64,000 bases of DNA from Roseibium sp. Sym1. GTDB lineage: Bacteria > Pseudomonadota > Alphaproteobacteria > Rhizobiales > Stappiaceae. Numbering within the stretch: position 1 is the stretch's first letter; each line of letters begins with the position of its first letter. Positions 27,551 to 35,251 of this stretch are shown piece by piece. A model generated the notes under the pieces. It worked only from the letters and a program-made list of their open reading frames with translations, ran no database searches and was not told the DNA's origin. The stretch is from NCBI RefSeq assembly GCF_027359675.1, contig NZ_CP114790.1, positions 25,414 to 89,413 of the forward strand, read 5' to 3'. A program made the translations under genes and the position numbers.

Positions 27551-28404
27551 TTCAGGAAACCATAGCGCCGAGCGGTTTCACGAACACCCTCGTAGACCTC
27601 CGGGTCGGCGGCAATGTAACCATCCGGTCCATAGAGGTAAGCCAGCAGATAACGGTTCTCCGGATTGTTCAGGCTAAGCATCACTTTAGTGAATCTTGCC
27701 CGCAACCCGCCCTCTAGGCCCGGGCGGGCGATCACCGCATGGCTCGGGATCTGTTCCGACTCGGCCAAAACTTTGACTTCTGCTTGTTGGTCCGGCGTTA
27801 AAAAGAGGTCTGCATATTGGCTTGCTCCGGCGGCATCGACCAATCCGTTTGCCATAGCCTGCATCGCCTGCTGGTATCCACCGGCAAAGAATTTCCTGCC
27901 GAAGAAACTGTCGGCATCCGCCGCGCCGGAAATTAGGCCCTCGCGGACAAACAGATCCAGCGGATAAATATATCCGGATTCCGATACAGGGTCGGCGAAG
28001 GCAATGTCACGGCCTTTGAGATCGGCGAGGGTTTCAATGCCGCTGTCCTTGCGGACGAAGACCCGTCCGGAGTAGCTGGGCTGACCCCGGTAGACTTCCG
28101 ACAAAAGCGGTACGGCTCCGAGCTGATCTTCCGCGAGAACAAATGGTAGGGCGCCCATGAAGGAAATGTCAGCATCACCGTTACGAAGCGCCTCGACTGC
28201 GGCTGCATGGTCAAAAGTGACGAAACCGGTGACGGGGACACCCATTTGCTCCGACAGCCAGCCGGTGATGACTTTGATATCTCCCAGAAGCTTTTCCGGG
28301 TTCTCCTGCGGTATGAAGGCCAAGGTCAGCCCCGCCTCGGCGGCGAGAGCCGGCAGGGCGAGGCTGGCGGACGCCGCGGCCAAGAACGTACGGCGGTTCA
28401 GCAT
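27547..28404 (-). CDS. PhnD-like periplasmic substrate-binding protein
   Basis: 285-aa exported binding protein with a Tat-like signal (LNRRTFLAAASASLALPALA). It has the PhnD-type fold signature: LTLAFIPQENPEKLLGDIK, NGDADISFMGALPFVLA, and LADLKGRDIAFADPVSESGY. ATG at 28404 overlaps the cytochrome stop (TGATG). Members of this family bind phosphonate, phosphite, or other oxyanions such as selenate; the regulatory context here suggests a metal or metal-chelate ligand as another possibility. Confidence 0.88.
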   Translation of the reverse strand: MLNRRTFLAAASASLALPALAAEAGLTLAFIPQENPEKLLGDIKVITGWLSEQMGVPVTGFVTFDHAAAVEALRNGDADISFMGALPFVLAEDQLGAVPLLSEVYRGQPSYSGRVFVRKDSGIETLADLKGRDIAFADPVSESGYIYPLDLFVREGLISGAADADSFFGRKFFAGGYQQAMQAMANGLVDAAGASQYADLFLTPDQQAEVKVLAESEQIPSHAVIARPGLEGGLRARFTKVMLSLNNPENRYLLAYLYGPDGYIAADPEVYEGVRETARRYGFLK

Positions 28405-30257
28405 CAAAACATCCTCTCGTCAATTGCAGCCTGCATGGTCTTGAATTTTTTCCATTGCTGTTCCGCCTCGCCCCAGTCTCCTTCAGCGCTGGCATTGCCC
28501 ACGGCCCTCAGTATCGCGCTGAGTTCATAGATTTCGGGTTTTGCCTCCTGGTTGGTCATCACGCTGGCGTCGGCTGCAAGATCCGGCGCAACCGTATCGA
28601 TGAGCAACGCGATATTCTGAGCATCGCGGGCGGGCAGAAGTGTGTCCAGGGTTGACGCGAAAGTAGTCAGCTCTTCCCAGGACAGGCGGAAGACACTGTC
28701 ACGGCCTTCAAAGCGCTGATAGGGCTCTTCGCCATCGCCGATGGCTTCCAGATACGCCGTCAGGTCCATTCGTTGCTCTTCGTCCAACCCAAGATTTCTG
28801 GTGTCGTTGAACCAATCGACAACGCTGGCCAGCGTCGGCAGCGAACCGTCATGCATATAGGGGGCGGTGAAGTTGATGTTGCGCAGCGTTGGCGTTTCGA
28901 AGGCTGTGGCTGTGCCTCCGGGGAAAGGCGGCTCTGAGCTGCCGATATCATGTGTCTGTCCATCCGTGAAATTCTGATCTGGCGTGTGGCAGGACGCGCA
29001 GGACTTGCCGTTTAGTCCGGGAAAAACAGTGTTGAAGATGGCTTCACCCTGCACTGCCGCTTCGGAGGCTTTGTCGGTCAACCGGCCTGCCCGGTCGATT
29101 TGCGGATTCGGCAGCCAGTCGAACTCACGGACATAGGCGACTAGCGCATCAAGCTGAAACGGGGTGGGCTCCTTGCCGGCGAATTCGGTAACAATCACGT
29201 TGCGGATGAAGCGGCGCAGACTGGGTTCCCTTCCGTCACGGCCATAAGGCGCGGTGAACCGTATACCGCGCATCGACGGCGTATCGAGGTGATCGTCCTT
29301 CCTGTCATTGAACATCGGATTGAAGAAAGCACCATCGACATCCATTCCCCCGGGGCGATTGCTGAGCCCCGGAATGAAGAACTCCCTGTTGATGTCAGAT
29401 CTATTATGGCAGGTGGAACAGGCAATCCCAAGTTCCTGCGCAGGGCCGCCGAAGATCTCAGGACTGTCAAACAGCATGTCGCCATAAGCGACAAGCGGCA
29501 GGTTGGCCTCGTCTTCCCCGGCTTCCTCGAATTGAAGAATAAGGCGCGGTAGTTCGCTTTGATCGGCAATGTTTGACCCCGGAGGCAATGTTGCAGGCAG
29601 TTTCACTTCCCATCCGGAAAGGAAAACCGTTTCAGGAACAGGAGCCAGCTTGTCACGAGTTGCAAATTCTGCCGGCAGGTAGTTGGTGCTGATATAATCG
29701 GAAATATCTTTGCGGGCGTTTTCGAATTCTGCCTTGTTGCTCTCCTGTCCGCCTTGGCCCAGAACACCGCCACTACCAAGGGACGAATTCAGGACGAGCC
29801 ATGCCCTGCCAAGCTGGCGGGCGGCGGGCTCATCGGCGGCGCGAATAGCATCTTCAAAGGCGCGGTAAAGCGTTTCGGCCTTGGCCAACTCAGTGGCTGC
29901 TTCTGGGGTTCCGAGCCTGGCATCCGCATTTTCCAGGTGACGCAGTATCCCTTGCGCAACGATGACCGTTGCTGCTTCAAACAGCGCCTGACGGTCCTGC
30001 ACCTGAAGTGCCCTGTTAAGAGCAGCGGCTTCCTCGTCACTTGCGCGGGAAACCGCGGCATCCGGCAGTGAGCTGCCTGGAACGGCACGGTTCCAGCTGG
30101 CTTCGATTTTCTCCCAGGGGACTGGGGAAAGGTTACCCAGAAACAAGGTGTGCCGATAGGCGGCTGCACGTGGAGCCCAAGGGGCTTCTTTGATTGCGGT
30201 GGCTTGCGCGGTGCCCGGAACAAGGCAGATCACCGCGCTGGCAAGGAGATATTTCAT
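28404..30257 (-). CDS. Di-heme cytochrome c peroxidase/MauG-like protein with extra N-terminal domain
   Basis: 617-aa periplasmic protein. A signal peptide ends near GTAQATA. An N-terminal helical region of about 230 residues without a recognised heme motif precedes a cytochrome c peroxidase-like part with two CXXCH sites: CSTCHN near residue 278 and CASCHT near residue 419. Typical features include FFNPMFNDRKDDHLDTPSMRG and FETPTLRNINFTAPYMHDGS. It is about 250 residues longer than ordinary bacterial CcpA. It is the first gene of the transporter operon and starts 14 bases from an inverted repeat. It may oxidise a metal or substrate before uptake, or remove peroxide. Confidence 0.88.
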   Translation of the reverse strand: MKYLLASAVICLVPGTAQATAIKEAPWAPRAAAYRHTLFLGNLSPVPWEKIEASWNRAVPGSSLPDAAVSRASDEEAAALNRALQVQDRQALFEAATVIVAQGILRHLENADARLGTPEAATELAKAETLYRAFEDAIRAADEPAARQLGRAWLVLNSSLGSGGVLGQGGQESNKAEFENARKDISDYISTNYLPAEFATRDKLAPVPETVFLSGWEVKLPATLPPGSNIADQSELPRLILQFEEAGEDEANLPLVAYGDMLFDSPEIFGGPAQELGIACSTCHNRSDINREFFIPGLSNRPGGMDVDGAFFNPMFNDRKDDHLDTPSMRGIRFTAPYGRDGREPSLRRFIRNVIVTEFAGKEPTPFQLDALVAYVREFDWLPNPQIDRAGRLTDKASEAAVQGEAIFNTVFPGLNGKSCASCHTPDQNFTDGQTHDIGSSEPPFPGGTATAFETPTLRNINFTAPYMHDGSLPTLASVVDWFNDTRNLGLDEEQRMDLTAYLEAIGDGEEPYQRFEGRDSVFRLSWEELTTFASTLDTLLPARDAQNIALLIDTVAPDLAADASVMTNQEAKPEIYELSAILRAVGNASAEGDWGEAEQQWKKFKTMQAAIDERMF

Positions 30258-30270
30258 AGCAACGCCTATT

Positions 30271-30318
30271 AAATTTAGCTCTGGCTAATTTTCTTAGGAC
30301 ATTCTAACGCATTGTCAA
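30271..30318 (-). promoter_or_regulatory. Promoter and candidate MntR/DtxR-type operator of the cytochrome-Phn operon
   Basis: On the minus strand, TTGACA (30313-30318) and TAAGAA (30291-30296) are 16 bases apart. Directly downstream, 30271-30292 is an inverted repeat with arms like AAATTTAGC and GCTAATTTT, resembling DtxR/MntR boxes built on TTAG...CTAA. It would block RNA polymerase when bound. The divergent regulator gene starts about 85 bases away. Confidence 0.6.
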
Positions 30319-30376
30319 GTGGCAAAATTGGCGGCATACACAGTCACACTGAAAGCAAAGAGGATGTGCTCCATTC

Positions 30377-30832
30377 ATGACCGGTCCTTCACCCAAGGCG
30401 TCCGATAGAAGTGTCGATGAACAGGCCAGCGGGTTTGAGGCTGTGCGCACCGCGCATCAGAATGAAATGGTCGAGGACTATGTGGAACTCATCGCGGAAC
30501 TCATTCACCTGAACGGGTCTGCGCGCCCAGTCGAAATTGCCGAACGGCTCGGCGTTGCGCAGCCGACGGTATCGAAAAATCTCGCCAGGCTGAAGCGAGA
30601 AGGCCTTATCCTTCAGGAGCGCTACCGCGATATACGCTTGACCGAGGAGGGCCGCCAACTGGCGGACGCCTGCCGCAAGCGGCACAGGATTGTCGTTGAT
30701 TTCCTGGTTACACTAGGAATTTCCGCGGAAGTGGCCGAGCAAGACGCGGAAGGTATCGAACACCATGTTAGTGATGAGACGCTAAAAGTGTTTCAGGATT
30801 TCGTGAAACAAAACGCACCTGATACCTATTGA
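30377..30832 (+). CDS. mntR: MntR-like regulator of the DtxR family
   Basis: 151-aa metal-dependent repressor. The N-terminal winged helix (HQNEMVEDYVELIAELIHLN, then RPVEIAERLGVAQPTVSKNLARLKREGLI) is followed by the dimerisation/metal domain with RHRIVVDFLVTLGISAEVAEQDAEGIEHHVS. Residues in positions of MntR ligands (Asp/Glu near residue 32, His in RKRH, Glu and Glu-His in AEGIEHH) are present, so Mn(II) or Fe(II) sensing is expected. It is divergent from the cytochrome-PhnDCE operon, which it probably represses. Confidence 0.88.
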   Translation: MTGPSPKASDRSVDEQASGFEAVRTAHQNEMVEDYVELIAELIHLNGSARPVEIAERLGVAQPTVSKNLARLKREGLILQERYRDIRLTEEGRQLADACRKRHRIVVDFLVTLGISAEVAEQDAEGIEHHVSDETLKVFQDFVKQNAPDTY

Positions 30833-30861
30833 TGAGGATTCGAAGCTACAGTGAAGTTTCG

Positions 30862-31010
30862 TTAGGTTTCAGACCATAACCAGTCGCAGACGCTTAACGC
30901 GAGCCAGAGGGATGACAGAAAGTTACTGGCGTTGCAGTCATAGCACTTGGCGATGCTGCGAAACTCCTCGTGCCTGCCGAAGATCAGTTCGAAGTCGTTT
31001 CTGCCCGAGT
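30862..31010 (-). pseudogene. C-terminal fragment of an IS5-type transposase
   Basis: The minus-strand frame reads SGRNDFELIFGRHEEFRSIA then YDCNASNFLSSLWLALSVC, matching the R-N-x-x-E, F-R-x-I-A-x-x-Y-D and F-L end region of IS5-group transposases. The N-terminal majority is absent. The rest of the 30833-31152 stretch holds no gene, only the flank into which the IS66 pair was inserted. Confidence 0.5.
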
Positions 31011-31325
31011 ATTGGTGCTGCGAGAAACACTTTCCAATTTTCAGCTTTTTGCTGCGGGTAGTTGTTTTGAGGTTTTTTAGAAACCCCCGTAAGATCGCAC
31101 GCAATGTTTAGATGAGATAGTTGAGTGCGCAATCGCAATTGATTGGTTTTCAGTAAGCGGCGGCTGGACCCCACCTGTTCGCTTCCGTCTTGATGCTGGA
31201 ATCCATACCCATTGTCGATTTGGGAATGGAGGCAGGTTTGGGAGTCCGTACCCCTCCGGTGAAGGCCGTCTTGCGGCTTTAAGCTGAAGACTGCCAGTCC
31301 TAGTGGTAGCACTAGGAGCAGTCAT

Positions 31326-31763
31326 ATGACGAAGCAGCATATTGAGGTGATCACGTCGGTAGAACGCCGTCGGCGATGGTCGCAGGAGGATAAGGAGCGG
31401 CTTGTCGCTGCCTGCCTTGAACCTGGAGTGAGCGTGTCGGAGGTTGCCCGGGCGGCGGGTTGCCATGTGAGCCAGCTTTTCCGGTGGCGCAAGCAGTTGT
31501 GCACGATCTCCGACGGCCGGGCGTCGACGGACCGCGCAACACCCGCACCTTCGCCTGCTGTGCAATTTGTCCCGGTGACGATATCCGATGCTGTTTCCTT
31601 GCCGTCGCCGGCTCAGCCCACGAAGCCTGCTCCGCCGCAACGTGCGCGTCGTAAGCCGAGCGTTGTGATGATCGAGTTGGGCCGGGGTAAACGGGTTCGG
31701 TTCGACAGCGACATCGACACGGAGGCCCTGGGGCGTATTCTCGATCTTCTGGAGCGGCGATGA
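31326..31763 (+). CDS. tnpA: IS66-A TnpA (OrfA, helix-turn-helix)
   Basis: 145-aa small IS66 accessory protein. A helix-turn-helix (EVARAAGCHVSQLFRWRKQL) follows a basic start (RRRRWSQEDKERLVAACLEPG). The C-terminal part, from VVMIELGRGKRVRFD to ALGRILDLLERR, is characteristic of IS66 OrfA. It overlaps tnpB by four bases (ATGA). Confidence 0.92.
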   Translation: MTKQHIEVITSVERRRRWSQEDKERLVAACLEPGVSVSEVARAAGCHVSQLFRWRKQLCTISDGRASTDRATPAPSPAVQFVPVTISDAVSLPSPAQPTKPAPPQRARRKPSVVMIELGRGKRVRFDSDIDTEALGRILDLLERR

Positions 31764-32107
31764 TCCCGGTCCCGAATGGTGTGAAGGTCTGGCTTGCGAC
31801 GGGCCACACGGATATGCGCAGAGGCTTTCCCGGGCTGTCGCTGATGGTTCAGGAGACACTGAGGCAGGATCCGATGAGCGGCCACCTGTTCGTCTTCCGC
31901 GGCCGGAGCGGAGGCTTGATCAAGGTGATCTGGCACGATGGCCAGGGTGCCTGCCTGTTCACGAAGAAGCTGGAACGCGGCCGGTTCATCTGGCCATCGG
32001 CAGCCGACGGCACGGTGTCCATCACCCCAGCCCAGCTCGGATATCTGCTGGAAGGCATCGATTGGCGAATGCCGCAAAAAACCTGGCGGCCAAGCTCTGC
32101 CGGGTAG
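31760..32107 (+). CDS. tnpB: IS66-A TnpB (OrfB)
   Basis: 115-aa IS66 OrfB protein with the family signature VKVWLATGHTDMRRGFPGLS, then GHLFVFRGRSGGLIKVIWHD and GACLFTKKLERGRFIWP. Needed together with TnpC for IS66 transposition. Starts in the tnpA stop (ATGA). Confidence 0.93.
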   Translation: MIPVPNGVKVWLATGHTDMRRGFPGLSLMVQETLRQDPMSGHLFVFRGRSGGLIKVIWHDGQGACLFTKKLERGRFIWPSAADGTVSITPAQLGYLLEGIDWRMPQKTWRPSSAG

Positions 32108-32152
32108 TGGAAAACGCTGGCGTGGCGGGAGCGAATATGATTCCCTCCCGCC

Positions 32153-33790
32153 ATGCTCGATGCGGCCGAACACCTTCCCGACGACCTTGCCAGTGCGCAC
32201 GCGATGATCCTCGCAGAGCGTGCGGCCCGCCGTGAAGCTGAGGCCCTCGCTGCCCGTGCCCAGGCGGTAAACTCGCATTCGGAGGCTCTGATCGCCCGGT
32301 TGAAGCTGGAGATCGAGAAGCTCAAGCGGGAGATCCACGGACACCGTTCGGAGCGCAAGGCCCGCCTTCTAGAGCAGTTGGAATTGCAGCTCGAAGAGCT
32401 GGAGGCCGATGCCGCTCAGGACGAGCTGGTGGCGGAAGCCGCGGCACGTTCATCGACCATCAAAGCGTTTGAGCGCAGACGTCCATCAAAGAAACCGTTT
32501 CCAGAGCATCTGCCGCGTGAGCGTGTGATTGTTGCCGCGCCGAAGAGCTGTCCATGCTGCGGATCCGCGAAGCTGGCCAAGCTCGGTGAGGATGTCACCG
32601 AGACGCTGGAAGTGATCCCGCGCCAGTGGAAAGTGATCCAGACCGTGCGGGAGAAGTTCAGCTGCCGGGAGTGCGAGAAGATCACTCAGCCGCCAGCTCC
32701 GTTCCATGTGACGCCGCGCGGCTTTGCCGGTCCGAACCTTTTGGCGATGATCCTTTTCGAGAAGTTTGCACAGCATCAGCCGCTGAACCGGCAGAGCGAG
32801 CGTTACTCGCGCGAGGGCATAGATCTCAGCCTGTCGACGCTTGCGGACCAGGTCGGTGCCTGCGCGGCGGCACTCAAGCCGGTCCATTCGCTGATCGAGG
32901 CGCATGTGCTGAGTGCCGAGAGGTTGCACGGCGACGACACCACCGTGCCGATCCTGGCCAAGGGCAAGACCGATACCGGCCGCATCTGGACTTATGTCCG
33001 CGACGATCGCCCGTTCGGCGGGCAATCTCCGCCGGCGGCCCTTTACTATGCTTCTCGCAACCGGCGCCAGGAACACCCCGAGTGCCATCTGAAGAGCTTC
33101 ACCGGCATTCTGCAAGCTGACGCCTACAGCGGCTACAATCCGCTGTTCAAGGTGGACCGTGATCCTGGTCCGCTGACCCAGGCGCTGTGTTGGTCACATG
33201 CGCGCCGCAAGTTCTTCGTGCTTGCCGACATCACCACCAACGCCAGGCGCAGGAAGAACGCCGCACCGATCTCACCGATTGCGTTGGAGGCGGTCAAGCG
33301 CATCGATGCCTTGTTCGACATTGAGCGCGAGATCAACGGGCTCACTGCCGGCGAACGCCTGGAGCGGCGGCGCAGGGACGGCATCCCCCTTGCCGAAGGT
33401 CTTGAAGAATGGTTGCGGACTGAACGGGGCAAGCTGTCGCGCAGCTCCTCGGTTGCCGAGGCGATTGATTACATGCTCAAGCGTTGGGACGGCTTCATCA
33501 CCTTCCTTCATGATGGCCGGATCTGCCTGACGAACAATGCCGCCGAACGAGCCTTGCGCGGCTTTGCCCTCGGCAGGAAGTCATGGCTGTTCGCCGGATC
33601 GGTTCGTGGAGCCGACCGCGCCGCCTTCATGGCGACGCTGCTCAACTCGGCGAAGCTCAACGACGTCGACCCGCAAGCCTGGCTTGCCGATGTCCTCGCC
33701 CGCATCGCCGAAACGCCTGTTTCCAGAGTCGAAGAACTGCTGCCCTGGAACTGGGAACCGCATACCCCGGCATCGGCACCAGCGTCATGA
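32153..33790 (+). CDS. tnpC: IS66-A TnpC transposase
   Basis: 545-aa IS66 DDE transposase. It has an N-terminal coiled coil (AEALAARAQ to QLEELEAD), a zinc-binding region (CPCCGSAKL, CRECEK), and the catalytic region with ERLHGDDTTVPILAKGKT, ILQADAYSGYNPLF, LCWSHARRKF and LTNNAAERALRGFALGRKSW. Full length with no disruptions. The stop overlaps the start of the passenger gene (ATGA). Confidence 0.94.
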   Translation: MLDAAEHLPDDLASAHAMILAERAARREAEALAARAQAVNSHSEALIARLKLEIEKLKREIHGHRSERKARLLEQLELQLEELEADAAQDELVAEAAARSSTIKAFERRRPSKKPFPEHLPRERVIVAAPKSCPCCGSAKLAKLGEDVTETLEVIPRQWKVIQTVREKFSCRECEKITQPPAPFHVTPRGFAGPNLLAMILFEKFAQHQPLNRQSERYSREGIDLSLSTLADQVGACAAALKPVHSLIEAHVLSAERLHGDDTTVPILAKGKTDTGRIWTYVRDDRPFGGQSPPAALYYASRNRRQEHPECHLKSFTGILQADAYSGYNPLFKVDRDPGPLTQALCWSHARRKFFVLADITTNARRRKNAAPISPIALEAVKRIDALFDIEREINGLTAGERLERRRRDGIPLAEGLEEWLRTERGKLSRSSSVAEAIDYMLKRWDGFITFLHDGRICLTNNAAERALRGFALGRKSWLFAGSVRGADRAAFMATLLNSAKLNDVDPQAWLADVLARIAETPVSRVEELLPWNWEPHTPASAPAS

Positions 33791-34401
33791 TGCAGAACGA
33801 ACAGATCGCCCGATTACACATCAAGCTTGATGACATCGAACCCCGGATCTGGCGCCGGGTTGAAGTTCCGCTTGCCATGAGTCTGAAGGGGCTGCACGAC
33901 GTTATCCAGGCCGTCATGCTGTTCGAGGATTACCACCTTTTTGAGTTTGAGGCCGGTGGCAGGCACTACGATGTTCCCGACCCTGCCGAGGACTACGGCC
34001 GCAAGACCTATGCTGCGAAGAATGCACGCATCCGAACGCTCATCGACCGCGGCATCACCACGTTCGCCTATACCTACGACTTCGGCGACAATTGGCGCCA
34101 CACTGTGGTCGTTGAATCTGTCGAGGCCGCCGATCCCGCATTCGAATATCCTCGCTTCCTGGAAGGCGAAAACCGTGCACCGCCGGAAGATGTCGGTGGA
34201 ACCTTCGGCTTCGCGGACTTCCTGGAGGCGATGGCAAAGCCACGCCACCCGCAGCATCGCGAACTGGTGCAGTGGCATGGCGGTCGCTTTGAGCCGGGTG
34301 ATATCAGCGTCGACCTGATCAACCAGCGCATCGCCAAGCTCGCTCGGCGCCGAGCACTCGGCAAAGCGGGCTTCGCAAAGAGCCAGAACCAACAACATTG
34401 A
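33787..34401 (+). CDS. Plasmid pRiA4b ORF-3-like passenger protein in IS66-A
   Basis: 204-aa member of the pRiA4b ORF-3 family: IARLHIKLDDIEPRIWRRVE, SLKGLHDVIQAVMLFEDYHLF, and YTYDFGDNWRHTVVVE near residue 97-112, then PPEDVGGTFGFADFLEAM. The family's function is unknown. The start at 33787 overlaps the tnpC stop by four bases, and the gene lies inside the inverted repeats, so it is a genuine passenger of the element rather than plasmid backbone. Confidence 0.9.
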   Translation: MMQNEQIARLHIKLDDIEPRIWRRVEVPLAMSLKGLHDVIQAVMLFEDYHLFEFEAGGRHYDVPDPAEDYGRKTYAAKNARIRTLIDRGITTFAYTYDFGDNWRHTVVVESVEAADPAFEYPRFLEGENRAPPEDVGGTFGFADFLEAMAKPRHPQHRELVQWHGGRFEPGDISVDLINQRIAKLARRRALGKAGFAKSQNQQH

Positions 34402-34463
34402 TCGGAAACTGACCGCACCGCGGTCTACGCCGGATGCTTACGGGAGTCCATAGAGAGCTCCAT

Positions 34464-34847
34464 ATGGAGTCCGTATGCGGTTATGAGATTTTGCCGCGCG
34501 ACACGGGAATGCGCCGTTGGCCCAATGAAGTGAAGGGGCGGCTTGTCGCGGAGACCTATCTTCCCGGGGTGACAGTGAACGAGGTCGCCCGGCGTGTCGG
34601 CATGAAGCCCAACCATCTCTCGGCATGGCGGCGTTTGGCGCGGGAGGGCAAACTTGTGGTGCCGGATCTTCCGGGAGCGGAGTTTGTACCGGCCGTTCTG
34701 GAACCGACTCCGGCGCCCGTTCAAGAGGATGCGAAGCCGCTGGCCGCGGTGGAGATCATTTACGGCGGAACCATAATCCGGCTGGAAGCTTCCGTGAGCC
34801 CGGACAGGATTGCTGGGATCGTACACGCTCTTGGGCGTGGATCATGA
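34464..34847 (+). CDS. tnpA: IS66-B TnpA (OrfA)
   Basis: 127-aa OrfA of the outer IS66 element: RRWPNEVKGRLVAETYLPG, helix-turn-helix VNEVARRVGMKPNHLSAWRR, and the C-terminal IIRLEASVSPDRIAGIVHAL. The start at 34464 is chosen because earlier in-frame codons lie in the inner element's end. The start region lies 15 bases from the IS66-A insertion, so expression may be altered. Overlaps tnpB by ATGA. Confidence 0.85.
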   Translation: MESVCGYEILPRDTGMRRWPNEVKGRLVAETYLPGVTVNEVARRVGMKPNHLSAWRRLAREGKLVVPDLPGAEFVPAVLEPTPAPVQEDAKPLAAVEIIYGGTIIRLEASVSPDRIAGIVHALGRGS

Positions 34848-35197
34848 TTTTCCCCTCGAACCGGGTGCGTATCCTGGTGGCGACAAAGCCAGTCGACTTC
34901 AGAAAAGGACATGATGGGTTGAGCGCCCTGGTCCAGTCCGTTTTGCGCAAGGACCCGTTCACCGGCACGGTTTTTGTGTTCCGGTCCAGGCGAGCCGACC
35001 GCTTGAAGCTCCTGTATTTTGACGGCACCGGCCTGGTGATGGCTTACAAGCGGCTGGAAGATACGACCTTCACCTGGCCCGCCGTTCGGGATGGTATGAT
35101 GTCGCTGAACCATGCTCAGTTCGAGGCACTGTTCTCGGGCCTGGACTGGCGCAAGGTGAAGGCATTGGAGGCTCGTTCTCCGGCTGCGGCAGAATGA
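34844..35197 (+). CDS. tnpB: IS66-B TnpB (OrfB)
   Basis: 117-aa OrfB with RILVATKPVDFRKGHDGLSA, FTGTVFVFRSRRADRLKLLY and YKRLEDTTFTWP. It is clearly diverged from the IS66-A copy, showing the two elements come from different IS66 subgroups and did not arise by tandem duplication. Confidence 0.93.
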   Translation: MIFPSNRVRILVATKPVDFRKGHDGLSALVQSVLRKDPFTGTVFVFRSRRADRLKLLYFDGTGLVMAYKRLEDTTFTWPAVRDGMMSLNHAQFEALFSGLDWRKVKALEARSPAAAE

Positions 35198-35251
35198 ATC
35201 AGGTACCGGAAATGGCGGGCATCCGGAGCGGTCCCGGGCTATTCTCGGCCC

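Larger units (their letters stand above)
31248..34441 (+). mobile_element. Inner IS66-family element (IS66-A) with passenger gene
   Basis: The left end GTACCCCTCCGG and the right end (reverse complement GTAAGCATCCGGCG) are related imperfect inverted repeats. An 8-bp duplication GGGAGTCC flanks it exactly at 31240-31247 and 34442-34449, both within IS66-B. It is 3194 bp and carries tnpA, tnpB, tnpC and a pRiA4b ORF-3-like gene coupled to tnpC. All four frames are open, so it may be active. Confidence 0.9.

Noticed and set aside
26037..28404. Phn-like genes as a true phosphonate-use operon
   Set aside because: No C-P lyase (phnG-M) or phosphonatase genes; instead coupled to a di-heme cytochrome and an MntR-like regulator. 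Substrate left open.
31077..31859. 260-residue minus-strand frame across the IS66 left ends
   Set aside because: Antisense to tnpA and spanning two element boundaries, so cannot be an old gene.
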